A DNA stretch of 64,000 bases from Cucumis sativus (taxonomy: Eukaryota > Streptophyta > Magnoliopsida > Cucurbitales > Cucurbitaceae), in contig NC_026660.2 in NCBI RefSeq assembly GCF_000004075.3, positions 21,455,498 to 21,519,497 on the forward strand, given 5' to 3'. Below are positions 12,617-24,100 of the stretch, one piece after another; the stretch's first letter is position 1; each line of letters begins with the position of its first letter. The notes beneath the pieces are model-generated. The model saw nothing but the letters and a program-made list of their open reading frames with translations. It was not told the origin of the DNA and searched no databases. The position numbers and the translations under genes were made by a program.

Positions 12617-15600
12617 ATGAGTGGCTCTGCAAAAGATTGTGTTGCTCTGTTTCTTCTTCTTCTTCTTCTACTGCCTTCTCTTCTTTTTCAAGAATTAGTT
12701 GAAGGAAAGCCGGTGATTGGTGAATGCGATCTTTTTCAAGGGAGATGGTTGGCCGATACGTCGTACCCTCTTTACGACGTGTCGGCTTGTCCTTTTATTG
12801 AGAAACAATTTGATTGCCTTGGAAATGGCCGCCTCGATAAACTCTATCTCCGATACCGGTGGCAGCCCTCCGGCTGCTTCTTGCCCAGGTCAGATCCCTC
12901 CCCCGTCCCCTTCTTTTGTAAGTTATAATTAGCAAGAAAACGAAATTGTTGAGAATCTTGAGTCTCTCATATTTAGAAAAGTTATTTTTCAAGTTGAAAT
13001 TTGAATCACTGTTATATATATGTGTGTAAATTCATGTTTGATAGCATTTTGTAGGATAAACAACGTTTAAGTTCGTTTTGTTTTCAAGATTTTTTTAAAA
13101 TTATGTTCCTATATTTTGTAAATAATTTTAATATTTTTTTGTTTTTATAATGTATTTTTTATTAGTATTTTTCTCTAAATTTTGAAAACTATATATATTC
13201 AATGTATATAATAACAAACAATAATTATTGTTATTGTTTAAGTTTGAACTAATTTTTGAAAAATCGAATTTAAAGAGATTCAAATTATATTAAACAACTA
13301 GATTTAAAATTTAAGATTTGAAGTATGAGAACCAAATTAAAAAGGGTAGTTTATTCAGAATTATATTCCTAACAAAAATTGATAAAACCATTAAATTTCT
13401 AGAAATGAATTGAATGTATAAGTATTCTTAGTGCTTTTCTTGATCATTAGTAGCTATTTAATTTAGTATGAATTTATGTTTATATATCGTCCTCAATTAT
13501 AATTTGTTGATACATTATTTGCAATTTTTTTATTGAGAGGTATAAATATTTTGAATGTGTGTAACAACTCAACAAGTTGTTTAGGTAGAGAAAGAAAGAG
13601 AAAAATGGACGCAAAATCCAAATTATAGTATTTAATTTGACACATTAACTAATAATTATTCATAAGAATAACCAATATATGAATTAAATTGGAATCTTCT
13701 ATATCCAAAAAGAAAACCACTTTTCCCAATTCCACTTGTGGGGCTAAATGCTTTTCCTTTATATTCCTTGTCCAACCCCTCTTTTGGTTTAATTTGCCCT
13801 CTATTTTCAATTTTTAGGTCCCCTATTTTCCTTTTTCTCTCTTCAATATGATATTTACATACATGTTTGTATCTTCTATCAAAAGATTACTAGTAGTTGG
13901 CTTTTCCCTTTCCATCTTCTGCATATTAAACTCAAAACTAGGTATAATTTTAAATTTCCAATACCGACAAATCATAAAAACATGTGCCTTGATTAGAACA
14001 AGTTTTTAATTTAGACGCAAATTTGAGCCCTCAACTTGATTTTGTTTGTTTTGGAGTATTAAAGAGGAGGGTACAACCACTAAGTTGCGTTTGTGCCATC
14101 TAAACATACGAATGAAATACGATAGTTGAACACAATCAAGTTCATGTTATTAAATACATCCATTGATTGTGAAGTAAATTTTGATTAATTAATTCAGATT
14201 TGATGGTGAAGAGTTCCTGAGGGAATTTAGAGGAAAAAGCATAATGTTTGTGGGAGACTCCTTGAGTTTGAATCAGTGGCAATCTCTTACTTGTATGCTT
14301 CACAACTTTGTTCCACAAGCCAATTATACCATTACTAGAATTGGAGCCTTGTCCAAATTTAATTTTCCAGTAAGTATTCTGATCTCCTTTTTCTTTTATT
14401 ACTTTCTATGATTCATTGGTTGAATTACGAGCTTTCGATTTTATGTCGGATAATAGGTAAAAATTAATAGATCTATTATAAAATTATACATAAAATTGGA
14501 TTTTATGGTGGATGAAACTTGGTTAGATTAGAGTATTGATATAACATTAAGTGTGTTTTTAGTGACTTTAAAATAGTTAAAATCGTTCAAAATCACTCTA
14601 AAACATATATATTTAATCATTCAAAATTAATACAACGCATTTAATTAATTGCACTTTTTCATCTTATTATAATTGATTTTACACTTAAAAAGAGGAAGAA
14701 ACTTATTATGGTTATTTTTTTGGAACTACTATCAAGTGTTGAATTTATGTTTGTACATCAACTTAATTTATCTATTTTTAACTTTAAATAATCTATTAAC
14801 TACAAAATTATAAGTTTAGAAACTCGTTAACTCAATATCAAAAGTTTAAGGAACTATATATGACCGTTCATTGAAGTCTAAAGGCATATTATAGGCAAAA
14901 TTAAAAGTTTAAAGTACAATTAATAAAAGTTGGATGAAATAGAGATTGAGAGTCTGATTGTATTGAATTAAGAAAAAATATTTTTCAAGTATCTCTTTTT
15001 TTTAAAACTATTTTTCCTAAAATTATTTTTGAAAACTTTAATTTTTTTAAAAAATAACTTATTTTTCAAATTAAACACAAAAATGCAATCTAATACATTG
15101 TGATTGTGAATGTACGTAGGAATACAAGTTGGAAATAATGTTTTCGAGGAATGCATTTTTGGTGGATATTATAAGCACCAAAATGGGGAGAGTGTTGAAA
15201 CTTGATTCTATAGAGTCGGCAGAAGCGTGGAAAGGAATTGACGTCTTGATATTCAATTCTTGGCATTGGTGGCTGCACACCGGAAGAAAGCAACCGTACG
15301 ATCAACTAATTATACAATCAAATCAACTTTTTTTTCTTTTAAATTTTTTATTAAAAGTTTAAATGAAAACAATGATAATGAAGTTGTTGGTAAGAAAGAA
15401 AATCAACCAATCTTAAGATAAATGATTTGCATGCAGATGGGATTTGGTTGAAGAGGGAGAAAGAACGTACAAGGATATGAACCGATTGTTGGCATTTGAG
15501 AAAGGGCTAAGAACTTGGGCTAAATGGGTGGACCAAAACGTGGATCCTTCCAAGACCAAGGTCTTCTTCCAAGGCGTTTCCCCTGACCATTCTGAGTACG

Positions 15601-16630
15601 TTCTCCGATCATCTCTTCCTTTTTGTTGTCAATTATACTTTTATTAATAATTATATGTTGTTTTAAATTTGTTTCTAAACATCATATTGTAATGTAAAAC
15701 TACTTTTTTTTTAATTTTAAATATCATACCGTTGTTTTTAAGAAGTCAAACAAAAAATAATTCTAGAAAATAGTAAGTATATTTTTAAAAACTTCCAACA
15801 AAAAAAAGTATATTTTGAAAACTTAGAAACGAAACTGAACATTTATATTGTTATATAAACCTAGGGTCTAAAAAGTATTTTTATCCAAACTTGATCAATC
15901 ACATATATACATATATACATATATATATATATATTAAAATTAGGGTCTAAAAACGTAATTGCTCCAAAAATTATTACAATTATGTATGGATTGATTCTCA
16001 TTTATGCAAATACAACCCCTCTCTATCTATAGCTTTGAATTTTCCCATTTTGATTTATTTTAGATTATTCCTTTTACGTGTTTATTATTTTATTTTGTCT
16101 ATGGTCATGTTAATTTTATTTTTTCAAAAGAGAAATTCTTGTAAATATAGCAAAAAAAGAATCGAAACTTTTAACCAAATATGAGATGAAAAAAAAAAGT
16201 TAAAGTGGACTAATATTTCTTTGAACTATGAGAGATTTTGTAAAAAGTGAGAAATAAAAAAAAGGAAAAAGGAAAAAAAATATATAGCTTTTAAATAAAA
16301 CGAATAATTGTGTGTATTGGTAATTGAAACAGTGGGAAATCGTGGGGGGAGGCCGGAGGGGACTGCAGCGGGAAAACGTGGATGTTGGGGCCGGAGTATC
16401 CAGGGGGCCCACATCCGGCGGAGCAGACGGTGGAGAGAGTTCTGGAAGGGATGTTAAAGCCAGTTTATTTGCTGAATATCACCACTTTATCACAGCTGAG
16501 AATAGACGGCCACCCCTCCGTGTACGGCTTCGGTGGCCACAGTGGCATGGACTGTAGCCACTGGTGTCTCGCCGGAGTTCCTGATACTTGGAACCATCTC
16601 TTATACGCTGCTCTCCTTCCTAATAACTAA
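12617..16630 (+). CDS. Trichome birefringence-like (TBL) wall polysaccharide O-acetyltransferase, 358 aa
   Basis: TBL/PC-esterase proteins transfer acetyl groups to cell-wall polysaccharides (xylan, mannan, xyloglucan or pectin) in the Golgi. Exons: 12617-12888, 14198-14369, 15120-15295, 15437-15595, 16333-16630; phases sum to 359 codons with TAA. N-terminus: a poly-leucine signal or anchor (residues 10-25), then the PMR5N domain with [18 protein letters not shown] and the conserved [10 protein letters not shown]. The GDSL-type motif FVGDSL places the nucleophile Ser near residue 112. The DxxH motif is [15 protein letters not shown], with Asp about 333 and His about 336. C-terminal landmarks are [13 protein letters not shown] and [12 protein letters not shown]. 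All catalytic motifs are present, so it looks functional. The layout resembles the TBL37-41 clade, but the clade and acceptor glycan are not proven here. The hydrophobic core is encoded by a CTT microsatellite. Confidence 0.92.
12889..14197 (+). other. Long AT-rich first intron of the TBL gene
   Basis: A 1.3-kb GT..AG intron between the PMR5N exon and the GDS exon. No open frame of interest and no transposon signature were recognised. Confidence 0.7.
14550..14700. repeat. MITE-like AAAATCACT / AGTGATTTT repeat in TBL intron 2
   Basis: An AT-rich segment with TTTTAGTGACTTTAAAATAG and CAAAATCACTCTAAAAC arms. It resembles segments near 55435-55570 and 59960-60125, suggesting a dispersed short repeat. 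Ends and target duplications were not resolved. Confidence 0.3.
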
Positions 16631-17559
16631 CAGCCGTCACCTTAATAATCTCATCTTTCTCTTCTTCTTTCTTTTACCATATAGGAAAACGACATATATA
16701 CTCACATTCATGTGGACGGATTTTGATCAATTTCAAATAAATAAAAGAACAACATACTAATGTTGTTGTCTCAATTTTACGATAAGTTACAATGGTGTTA
16801 TGTTAATAAATAAGGATTTTAAACGAACTTTATAAAATACAATATTGTTATTTATGCTGATATAGTCTTTACTTATTACTTATGTTTTTTAATTAGATTT
16901 TTTTTTATCATTTTATGCAATTTTAATTCACTTCTCATTTTTACGTTGACTTAAGAAATATCAATGAAAGTGAATTTTTTTTACCTATATTAACAGGTAA
17001 ATATGTACAAAAGTATGATTTACATCAAATAAAATATTGGAAAAGGAAAAAAAAAACATTACTTACCCTTGTTGATTATAATCTGTTTTTAAATTCATGT
17101 TTTATTTATACGAGTTGAATATTCTTTATCACATAAAAATGAACTTTTAGCTTAAATTTTGATATGCAATTAATTGTTTTTCGTCTAATAATATAATAGG
17201 AAATGTAGGAGAACTCAACAAGCTCGGATGTTCTATCAATTAAATAGTATTAAATAGAAATAAATTATTTAATTTTCACACACACATATATATACACATT
17301 TAATTATGGAATTTCTTAAATCTACTCCAAGTAAATCATTGCTAAATCTAAAAAGCTTGATTTTATAAAATTTAAGTAAATTTAATAAATGAAATGAGTT
17401 ACATACATTTTCATGGATCATCTTACAATTTTTTAGAAAACGTAAAATGAACTCAAATATTTTTTCCAAAATAATTAGATTAAAAACTAAGATGTCATGC
17501 TAATTATTTTTATTAATTTTTCAAGGTTTGTAGCAGTTGTATAAATGGTGGTCGAAAGT

Positions 17560-18290
17560 TCGTCAACCGAGTTTGTCAGAAATGACACCTAGTGGTCGAC
17601 CGACAATGGTCACTAGGAGTGGTGTTTGGAGTTTGTCAATGATTTTTCTTGGTTGAATTAGAAAAAAAATGTAACCCATGAACTTGAATAGTGTTTATTA
17701 TTCAATCCCGTGAGAAATAGTGTAGAAAGCCTTGGTGAAGACGGTTGTTGATCAATGGTGAAGACGATCAACGATCGCCAATTTAAGACGATTGGTTAGT
17801 GTCGACCATCATGGCAATCAACGTCAAAGGTTATGACGACTGTTGATCATTGACAATCACTATGATCGCTTGTTAATAGGCATGAGATCGATAATTAACG
17901 ATAACGATTGATTGTCGTTGATCAAGATGTTCACCCAACAACAGTAACATCTAAAGTTGTAGATCACAAGCAATCAGGATGACTGGTCACCAACAATATT
18001 GATTGATAATCAACGATTAAGACGATCTGGAGTCAACGGTTAAAATGATTGGTTGTTATGACCGTCGAACGATCATGATTGATCATCGTGGTTGATCGTG
18101 AAAGTTAGTCAACAGTTGTTGCCAATGATCATAGATAAGATGTTGAAGTGAAATTTTTTGTAAAACATATGACATTCAACGATAAAAAGAAAAAAATATA
18201 TTCCAAACTCATGAGTTTTGGAATCTTTAATTTTTGAGTTTGTCTTCGAATGCCAAACTCATTAATTCTAAACTAATGGACCAAAGAAGA
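17560..18290. repeat. Degenerate GATCA/TGATC-rich repeat block
   Basis: About 700 bases dense in near-repeats of phrases such as GTTGATCA, CAACGATC, AGACGAT and ACGATTGATTGTCG in both orientations. It is flanked by recurrences of GAGTTTGTCA (about 17568 and 17632) and by the palindrome-like CCAAACTCATGAGTTTTGG near 18203. No reading frame spans it. It looks like a decayed minisatellite or subterminal repeat region of a DNA transposon; I cannot name a family. Confidence 0.45.
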
Positions 18291-20990
18291 GTTAGAGTTT
18301 TGTTGATGGATGGGATCAATAAATAAAGCGCGTAGGAGCTGATTTGGTTTGACCAGGAAGGGCTGAGATTGAAAGGATGAAAGAGTCAAAGTCAACAATT
18401 AGGAGTAGCCGAATCTGAAGAATATATATATACAATGAGTAGTCGTGAAAGGCATTGACTATATACTTCGATTCCAAAATTATGTGTGTGGACAAAGAAA
18501 TGCCAGCTAGACACCAATAAGCATGCAAAATGTATAAATTAAATGCATGAAATTTGTAACACTTTTGATTATATTCTTCATATATCTTTGCGTTTATGTC
18601 TGACTAGTGGCTACATCTTTCTCAACTTCTCTTCTCCCACTCCATCTCCCTTCCTATTATTGTTATTCAATGATACCCATTTGTTTCCATGTCATTATCA
18701 TTCAAAAAAAAAATCTACATACCAATATATCAATTCAAACTATTTAAATTTAAGAACTGATGTACAATTAGAATATCAATTTATATAATCTAATATTATA
18801 TTTCTATAATTTTTTAATAAAATTCAAATTTTTGTGATCTAAAAATATGTCTTAAAATATATTATTGTAAAAGAAAAAAATGAAGTTTACAATTGGAAAT
18901 TAAATAAAAATAAAAATTGTAAAATTGTAACGGGATTATCCTGCAATTTAACTTATAATTTATATTGTAAATTAAATGAAAATAATTTCTTTTTGAGAGT
19001 GCAAGTTTAAATTGACTTAGTGTATATCTAAAAGTATAAAAATAAAAAAAGATTGAAACAGTTTATTTTGCTTCTTATTAGTATCCAAAATTTAAGTTGA
19101 CAAAAGAAAAAGTTACTAAAAATAATTTATTATGAGAATAATAAAAAGAAACTCATATTTTACCTTATCATTTATGGATCGAACATATTTATATATAGTA
19201 AATTATTTTAAGTAATTATATATACAATTACTCAAAATTTATGTTGGTCAAGATAAAAAGTTGTTGATCACATGGCTTTCAAATTCGATTAACTTTTTAA
19301 AAATAAAATGAACTTTACATAAGAGGGAGTAAATTTATATAATTACAAAATTTCATAGTTTAAATTGACTTTTGAGTGGATGTAAACTACGTCAATTCCA
19401 AATATAGGACAAGAGTGTAGTTCCTCCTCGGACTTCATCTATTATTTTTAATTATTTTCATAAATATATATATTCACATTAAATTTAAAATAATATTTTA
19501 ACTTTTATATAGTCGGAATGATTTTGAGATGTAAACATCAAAATTTTAGAGAAAAAAATTGAGACTAAGAAAAATCCTAACGTTCACATTTGATAATGTT
19601 AAAAAGAGTCACCGTCTAATTCTTAAATTAAAGATGAAAGTTGAATTCTATTTTATTATTATATTATAAGAAAAGAAGTTTGAAATTTATGATATTATAA
19701 TAAAGAAACTTTTTTTTTTAAAAAAAAGGCTATGGTTTGCATGAAATAAAATTATTAGTGTGGCCATCCGGTAACGCGGTTTTACGTACTGCGAAGAATG
19801 GGATGAGCCAGCCGCTTTCATTATCATTACCCCACATTCGCCCACTCCCACTGGGTCCGACATGTCGTTCTTCTCCCTCTCTTCGTACTTTCTTTATATA
19901 TATCTACAATATTTAGGTGCTATCTTATATTGCATATAAATTTGCACAATTTGAAATGGGATATATGTGATTCAAAATCACTTTATATAACATATATTTG
20001 ACCATTTAAAATTAATTTTGGTGACATAAATTTTGTAATATAAATTAGGGGTTGTGAATTTAAATATGAGACTTTTCATCCTTAGATTCATACATTGAGT
20101 TGAGTTAAGTTTTTGTTGGTAAGAAAAGTGTGTTAAAATGAGTGTTTTGTGGCAAAGAGTGAGTTATTATAGTCTTAAGTTATTATAATTTGATTATAAT
20201 AATATATTTACTTTTGCAAGAGATTAGTATTATACAATAGATTGTTATTATAGTTCTAGATAATCATTGCCACAAACTATCTTTAAATGTATAAACATTA
20301 ATTTTGAATGAATAATAACATATTCAGTTTATCTTAAAATTAATCAACTATGAGATAAATAGTCTATCTATCTTGTAAAAAGTTTGATTCTCTCCAACTT
20401 TTATAACGTTGAATTTTTGACGGAAGTAGGTTGATGTATACATCAACGTAGTTTGTGTATAGGTGTGAGAGATTCAATAATTGGTTCCCACAAATAGGTA
20501 CGCATCCGCATCAGTGGGCAGGAAGGCATTTGAGCTTTACATTTATATACAAATATAAAACGACAGGTGGTGGATTGTGTCTCCGTCAATGTGCACAAAG
20601 CTGCCATGCCATCCTCTTCATAATCACACAACATGAAAGTGGAAATCGTCTTCCGTCCTATTATTATACAAATTCCACATTCTCTTTATTTTTATCATGA
20701 CTCATGTTTAATTCCCTCCAATATAATAATTAAGGTCCTAACTCACATTATACCATCATAATTTTCATCATTTACTCAAAAGACGAAGTTACTGAAGTGT
20801 ATACTTACCCATTATATTCCTCGGCTTAGCTTCTTTTTGCAAGTGCGTTGTAATGATTCTTTGTTTTGAATCATGTTTTTTAATTGACTCTATGTACGAT
20901 CCAAGAGTTCCCACTTTCCAATATTTTGTCATTATTCAATAGAAAGAGAGAGAACATATATTGTATATAGAATCACCCTTCAAGGTCCCA

Positions 20991-21050
20991 CACAGCAGTA
21001 CTCTGTTTTTCTTTTGTGTGTATATATATCTTATCCCACAGCAGTACTCT
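20991..21050 (+). repeat. Direct repeat CACAGCAGTACTCT around the TATA-like run
   Basis: CACAGCAGTACTCT occurs at 20991-21004 and again at 21037-21050. The TATATATAT stretch (21021-21029) lies between the copies, just upstream of the receptor-kinase start codon. It could be a small local duplication in the promoter or 5' leader. Confidence 0.5.
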
Positions 21051-21127
21051 CTTAGCTTTTTCTCTTATCTCCCCCCGCCCCCTCTTGAAGAGACGTACTG
21101 CAATTTAGAGCTACAAATTGTGCTTCA

Positions 21128-24100
21128 ATGGGGGTCAAATCTCAATATCCAAATCGAGTCAGATCTGCCAAACTTCATTTCTTCTATGCAATTCTTCTGT
21201 TGCAGTTTGCTACCTTCGGATTAGCTGCCGCAGCCAAGCTTCACCGAGAAGAAGGTACGGAAGAGGGGGGAAAAGTGGAATTAATCTGATCATGAGGAAT
21301 GACATATTGGGTTTGGGAACTGAAAAATATGTGGTGTGAATTGATTATTGATGATTGAAAAGTTGTGAAAATTGGTTGGTTGCAGTGAAAGCGTTGAAAG
21401 AGATCGAGAAGAAATTAGGGAAAAATGACTGGGATTTTAACATAGATCCTTGCAGTGGTGAAGGAAAATGGCACGTTGTTAATGGAAGAAAAGGGTTCGA
21501 AAGCTCTGTCACCTGTGATTGCTCTTTCAACCATAACTCCACTTGCCACATCGTCGCCATGTATGTCGTCTTACCATCTCCATCTCCATCTCTAATCTTC
21601 TTCTTCTTCTTCTTCTTCACTCTCTCTTCTATCTATCAATCACCAATCCAAACTATTCTTTCTTTCTTACATTTTATTAAAAGATTTATATTTGAGATCA
21701 TGTTATTATAATGTTTATTTAATTTCTTACCTTATTAATTATTCCAATAATGATAAGCTTAATTAAATTAGTGTTGAATATTGAGCATTGACCTACAACC
21801 TACCACTGTCCACTGACACTGTTTTGTTATGATAATTTAAAAGACTATAGTTTAGGCACGTGAGTAGTCGGTGATTTTTTGTTTACATAAAGTTTTATTA
21901 TAACATAATCATCTTTCCTTTTACTATAATAATACATATTTATATCATGTAACCAACCATACTCTCTTATATACATAAGTATACTTTTGTTGCTCTCAAT
22001 AAAATATATATATATAAAATAAAAAAAGTTGTCCAACTTGGTATCTTAATTTTCTAAAATGATTGAAAGTTGTACCTTTCTTTTTGCAGAAAAAGATTAT
22101 CATGATAATTATAAATTGAGAAGTAGGGCCATACTTTATTTTACCTTGTTTGATTATCAGCTGCACATTTCAAAATAATAATAATAGGCCTAAATTAAAT
22201 TTCATCTTAAAAACTACCGTTAATTTTATATTTTATAATTAGTTAAAATTTAGTCTATCATTAATAGAATTCAAAATTCATGCTCTTAAGTATTTTGTCA
22301 ATTTTGCCACTTTTTACAATCTCTTATATAAAAACTTATAAATTATAACCTTTTAAAATATTATCAAATCAATTAGGTTCATAGTTGTTCAAAAAACCGA
22401 ACAACCCAAACTATCCAATATAAATTGTAAGGTTAAATATTTTTTACATATAAGGTTGGATTCGTATTATATTTTTAAAAGTGTGAGTTGATCAATATAA
22501 TTCGAATTTTTAATATTATTAAAAATATATATATAAATATTATAATTTATAATATGTAAAAAATATATATAAATATTATAATTTATAATAGGTCTAATTT
22601 TGATATTTAATATTTAAATTTTAAGAAATTTTAGTTATTAAAACGTGAAAGTTAATAAATAACCTCCAAGTCAGCCCTAATTCGAATTGAGTGGAAGTAT
22701 CTGAGTAGTTGGTTTAAAAATAATCAACAAACAAACCAACCGAACCGAACCGAACCCAAACCCCTTTACGGACCGGTGTTAGACCCACGTTGATATTGGG
22801 ATTATCAAAATCATTGACCCGACTAAATTTCCCGGGAAAAGTTTGGTTGCTGCATGCAGTAATACGAAAGAAGTGATCCGCCATTTGAGCCACTTTGCTT
22901 AATGATTGAGAAGTGTGAACTGCGTTTTATGCCATCACTAACCTCGTGCATTGGCGCGCGAGATCGAGAAGAAACCAATATTAGAATGTGGATCAATGAA
23001 GTTTTTATGAATTTACATAGGTCAAATTGTTTACGAGATTTATCCACTCTCCAAATGGAGCGTTGCAATGGCGGAGCTTCTCGGAAGCCTCTGTTGATAT
23101 TGATACCGTCGGAGTTCCATTTAGATCCTCTTATAGATATCTCAAATTCAGCTTCCTGTGAGATTGAGTTCATGCTTTTATGTTTATTAAGACAGTTTTA
23201 GGCTACATTATTAATAACAAATAGGTTTTGTGATCAGTGTATCGCATTTTCGGCTCTTGACGTTTGAACTGATTTTAAGTGAACGTTGAACCATTGTTCT
23301 GTTATGCTGTAATCACTCTGACTCTTCATCTTCTTGTATCGTGTGGTTGCATTTCGATGTAGATACTGTAGATTTCCTGTTGTAGCTTCTGATTATCAAT
23401 TCTCCTTCATAGTCTTTCCAGTGAAATAAATTCTACTACCTTTCTTGATGCTGAAATTTCCTTGCTGAATGTTAATGTCTGCATTTTCACCTTGCATCTA
23501 TAGTTTATTTTTTCTTCTCGTACTCGTTTATTTGATAATTAAATACGCATCGTGATTGCATTGTCGTTCTGTTGTTGCTGGCTGTAGACTTTTCAATCAC
23601 TTCCTTGGGCTAGTTTTTCTCGGTGTGTTTGTAAATTTGCAATCTAATTTGGTTTTATCTCTTCCTCAGAGCTTTGAAGTCCCAGAATCTATCAGGCATT
23701 GTGCCACCAGAGTTTTCCAAGCTTCGGTTCCTCAAACAGCTGTAAGTAAAAGTGTGAAACCAGTATCCTGATACGTTATATAGGACCTGATAATCTGTTA
23801 AACTTGTGTTGAAAGACTCGTAATTCCTTCTTTGGTTCTCTTTTGTCAGAGATCTCAGTCGAAACTGCCTCACTGGTTTTGTTCCTTCACAATGGGCTAC
23901 CATGCGATTGGTAGAACTGTAAGCATCTTCAGTTACTTCTTCCTGTCACTTTTTGAAGATTCTCTAGAAACTGCCGTTTGATTTTATGCTTTCTTCGATT
24001 GAACTGCAGCTCTTTCATGGGAAATAAATTGTCCGGGCCATTCCCGAAAGTTCTTACTAATATCACCACCCTCAGAAACTTGTATGTCAAATCTTTAACT

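Larger units (their letters stand above)
16631..21127. other. Intergenic spacer, repeat-rich
   Basis: No protein gene is supported over 4.5 kb. It begins with the TBL 3' UTR. It contains the GATCA-rich repeat block (17560-18290), AT-rich sequence, and the probable receptor-kinase promoter at its right end, with a TATATATAT run at 21021-21029 about 100 bases before the ATG. Confidence 0.6.
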
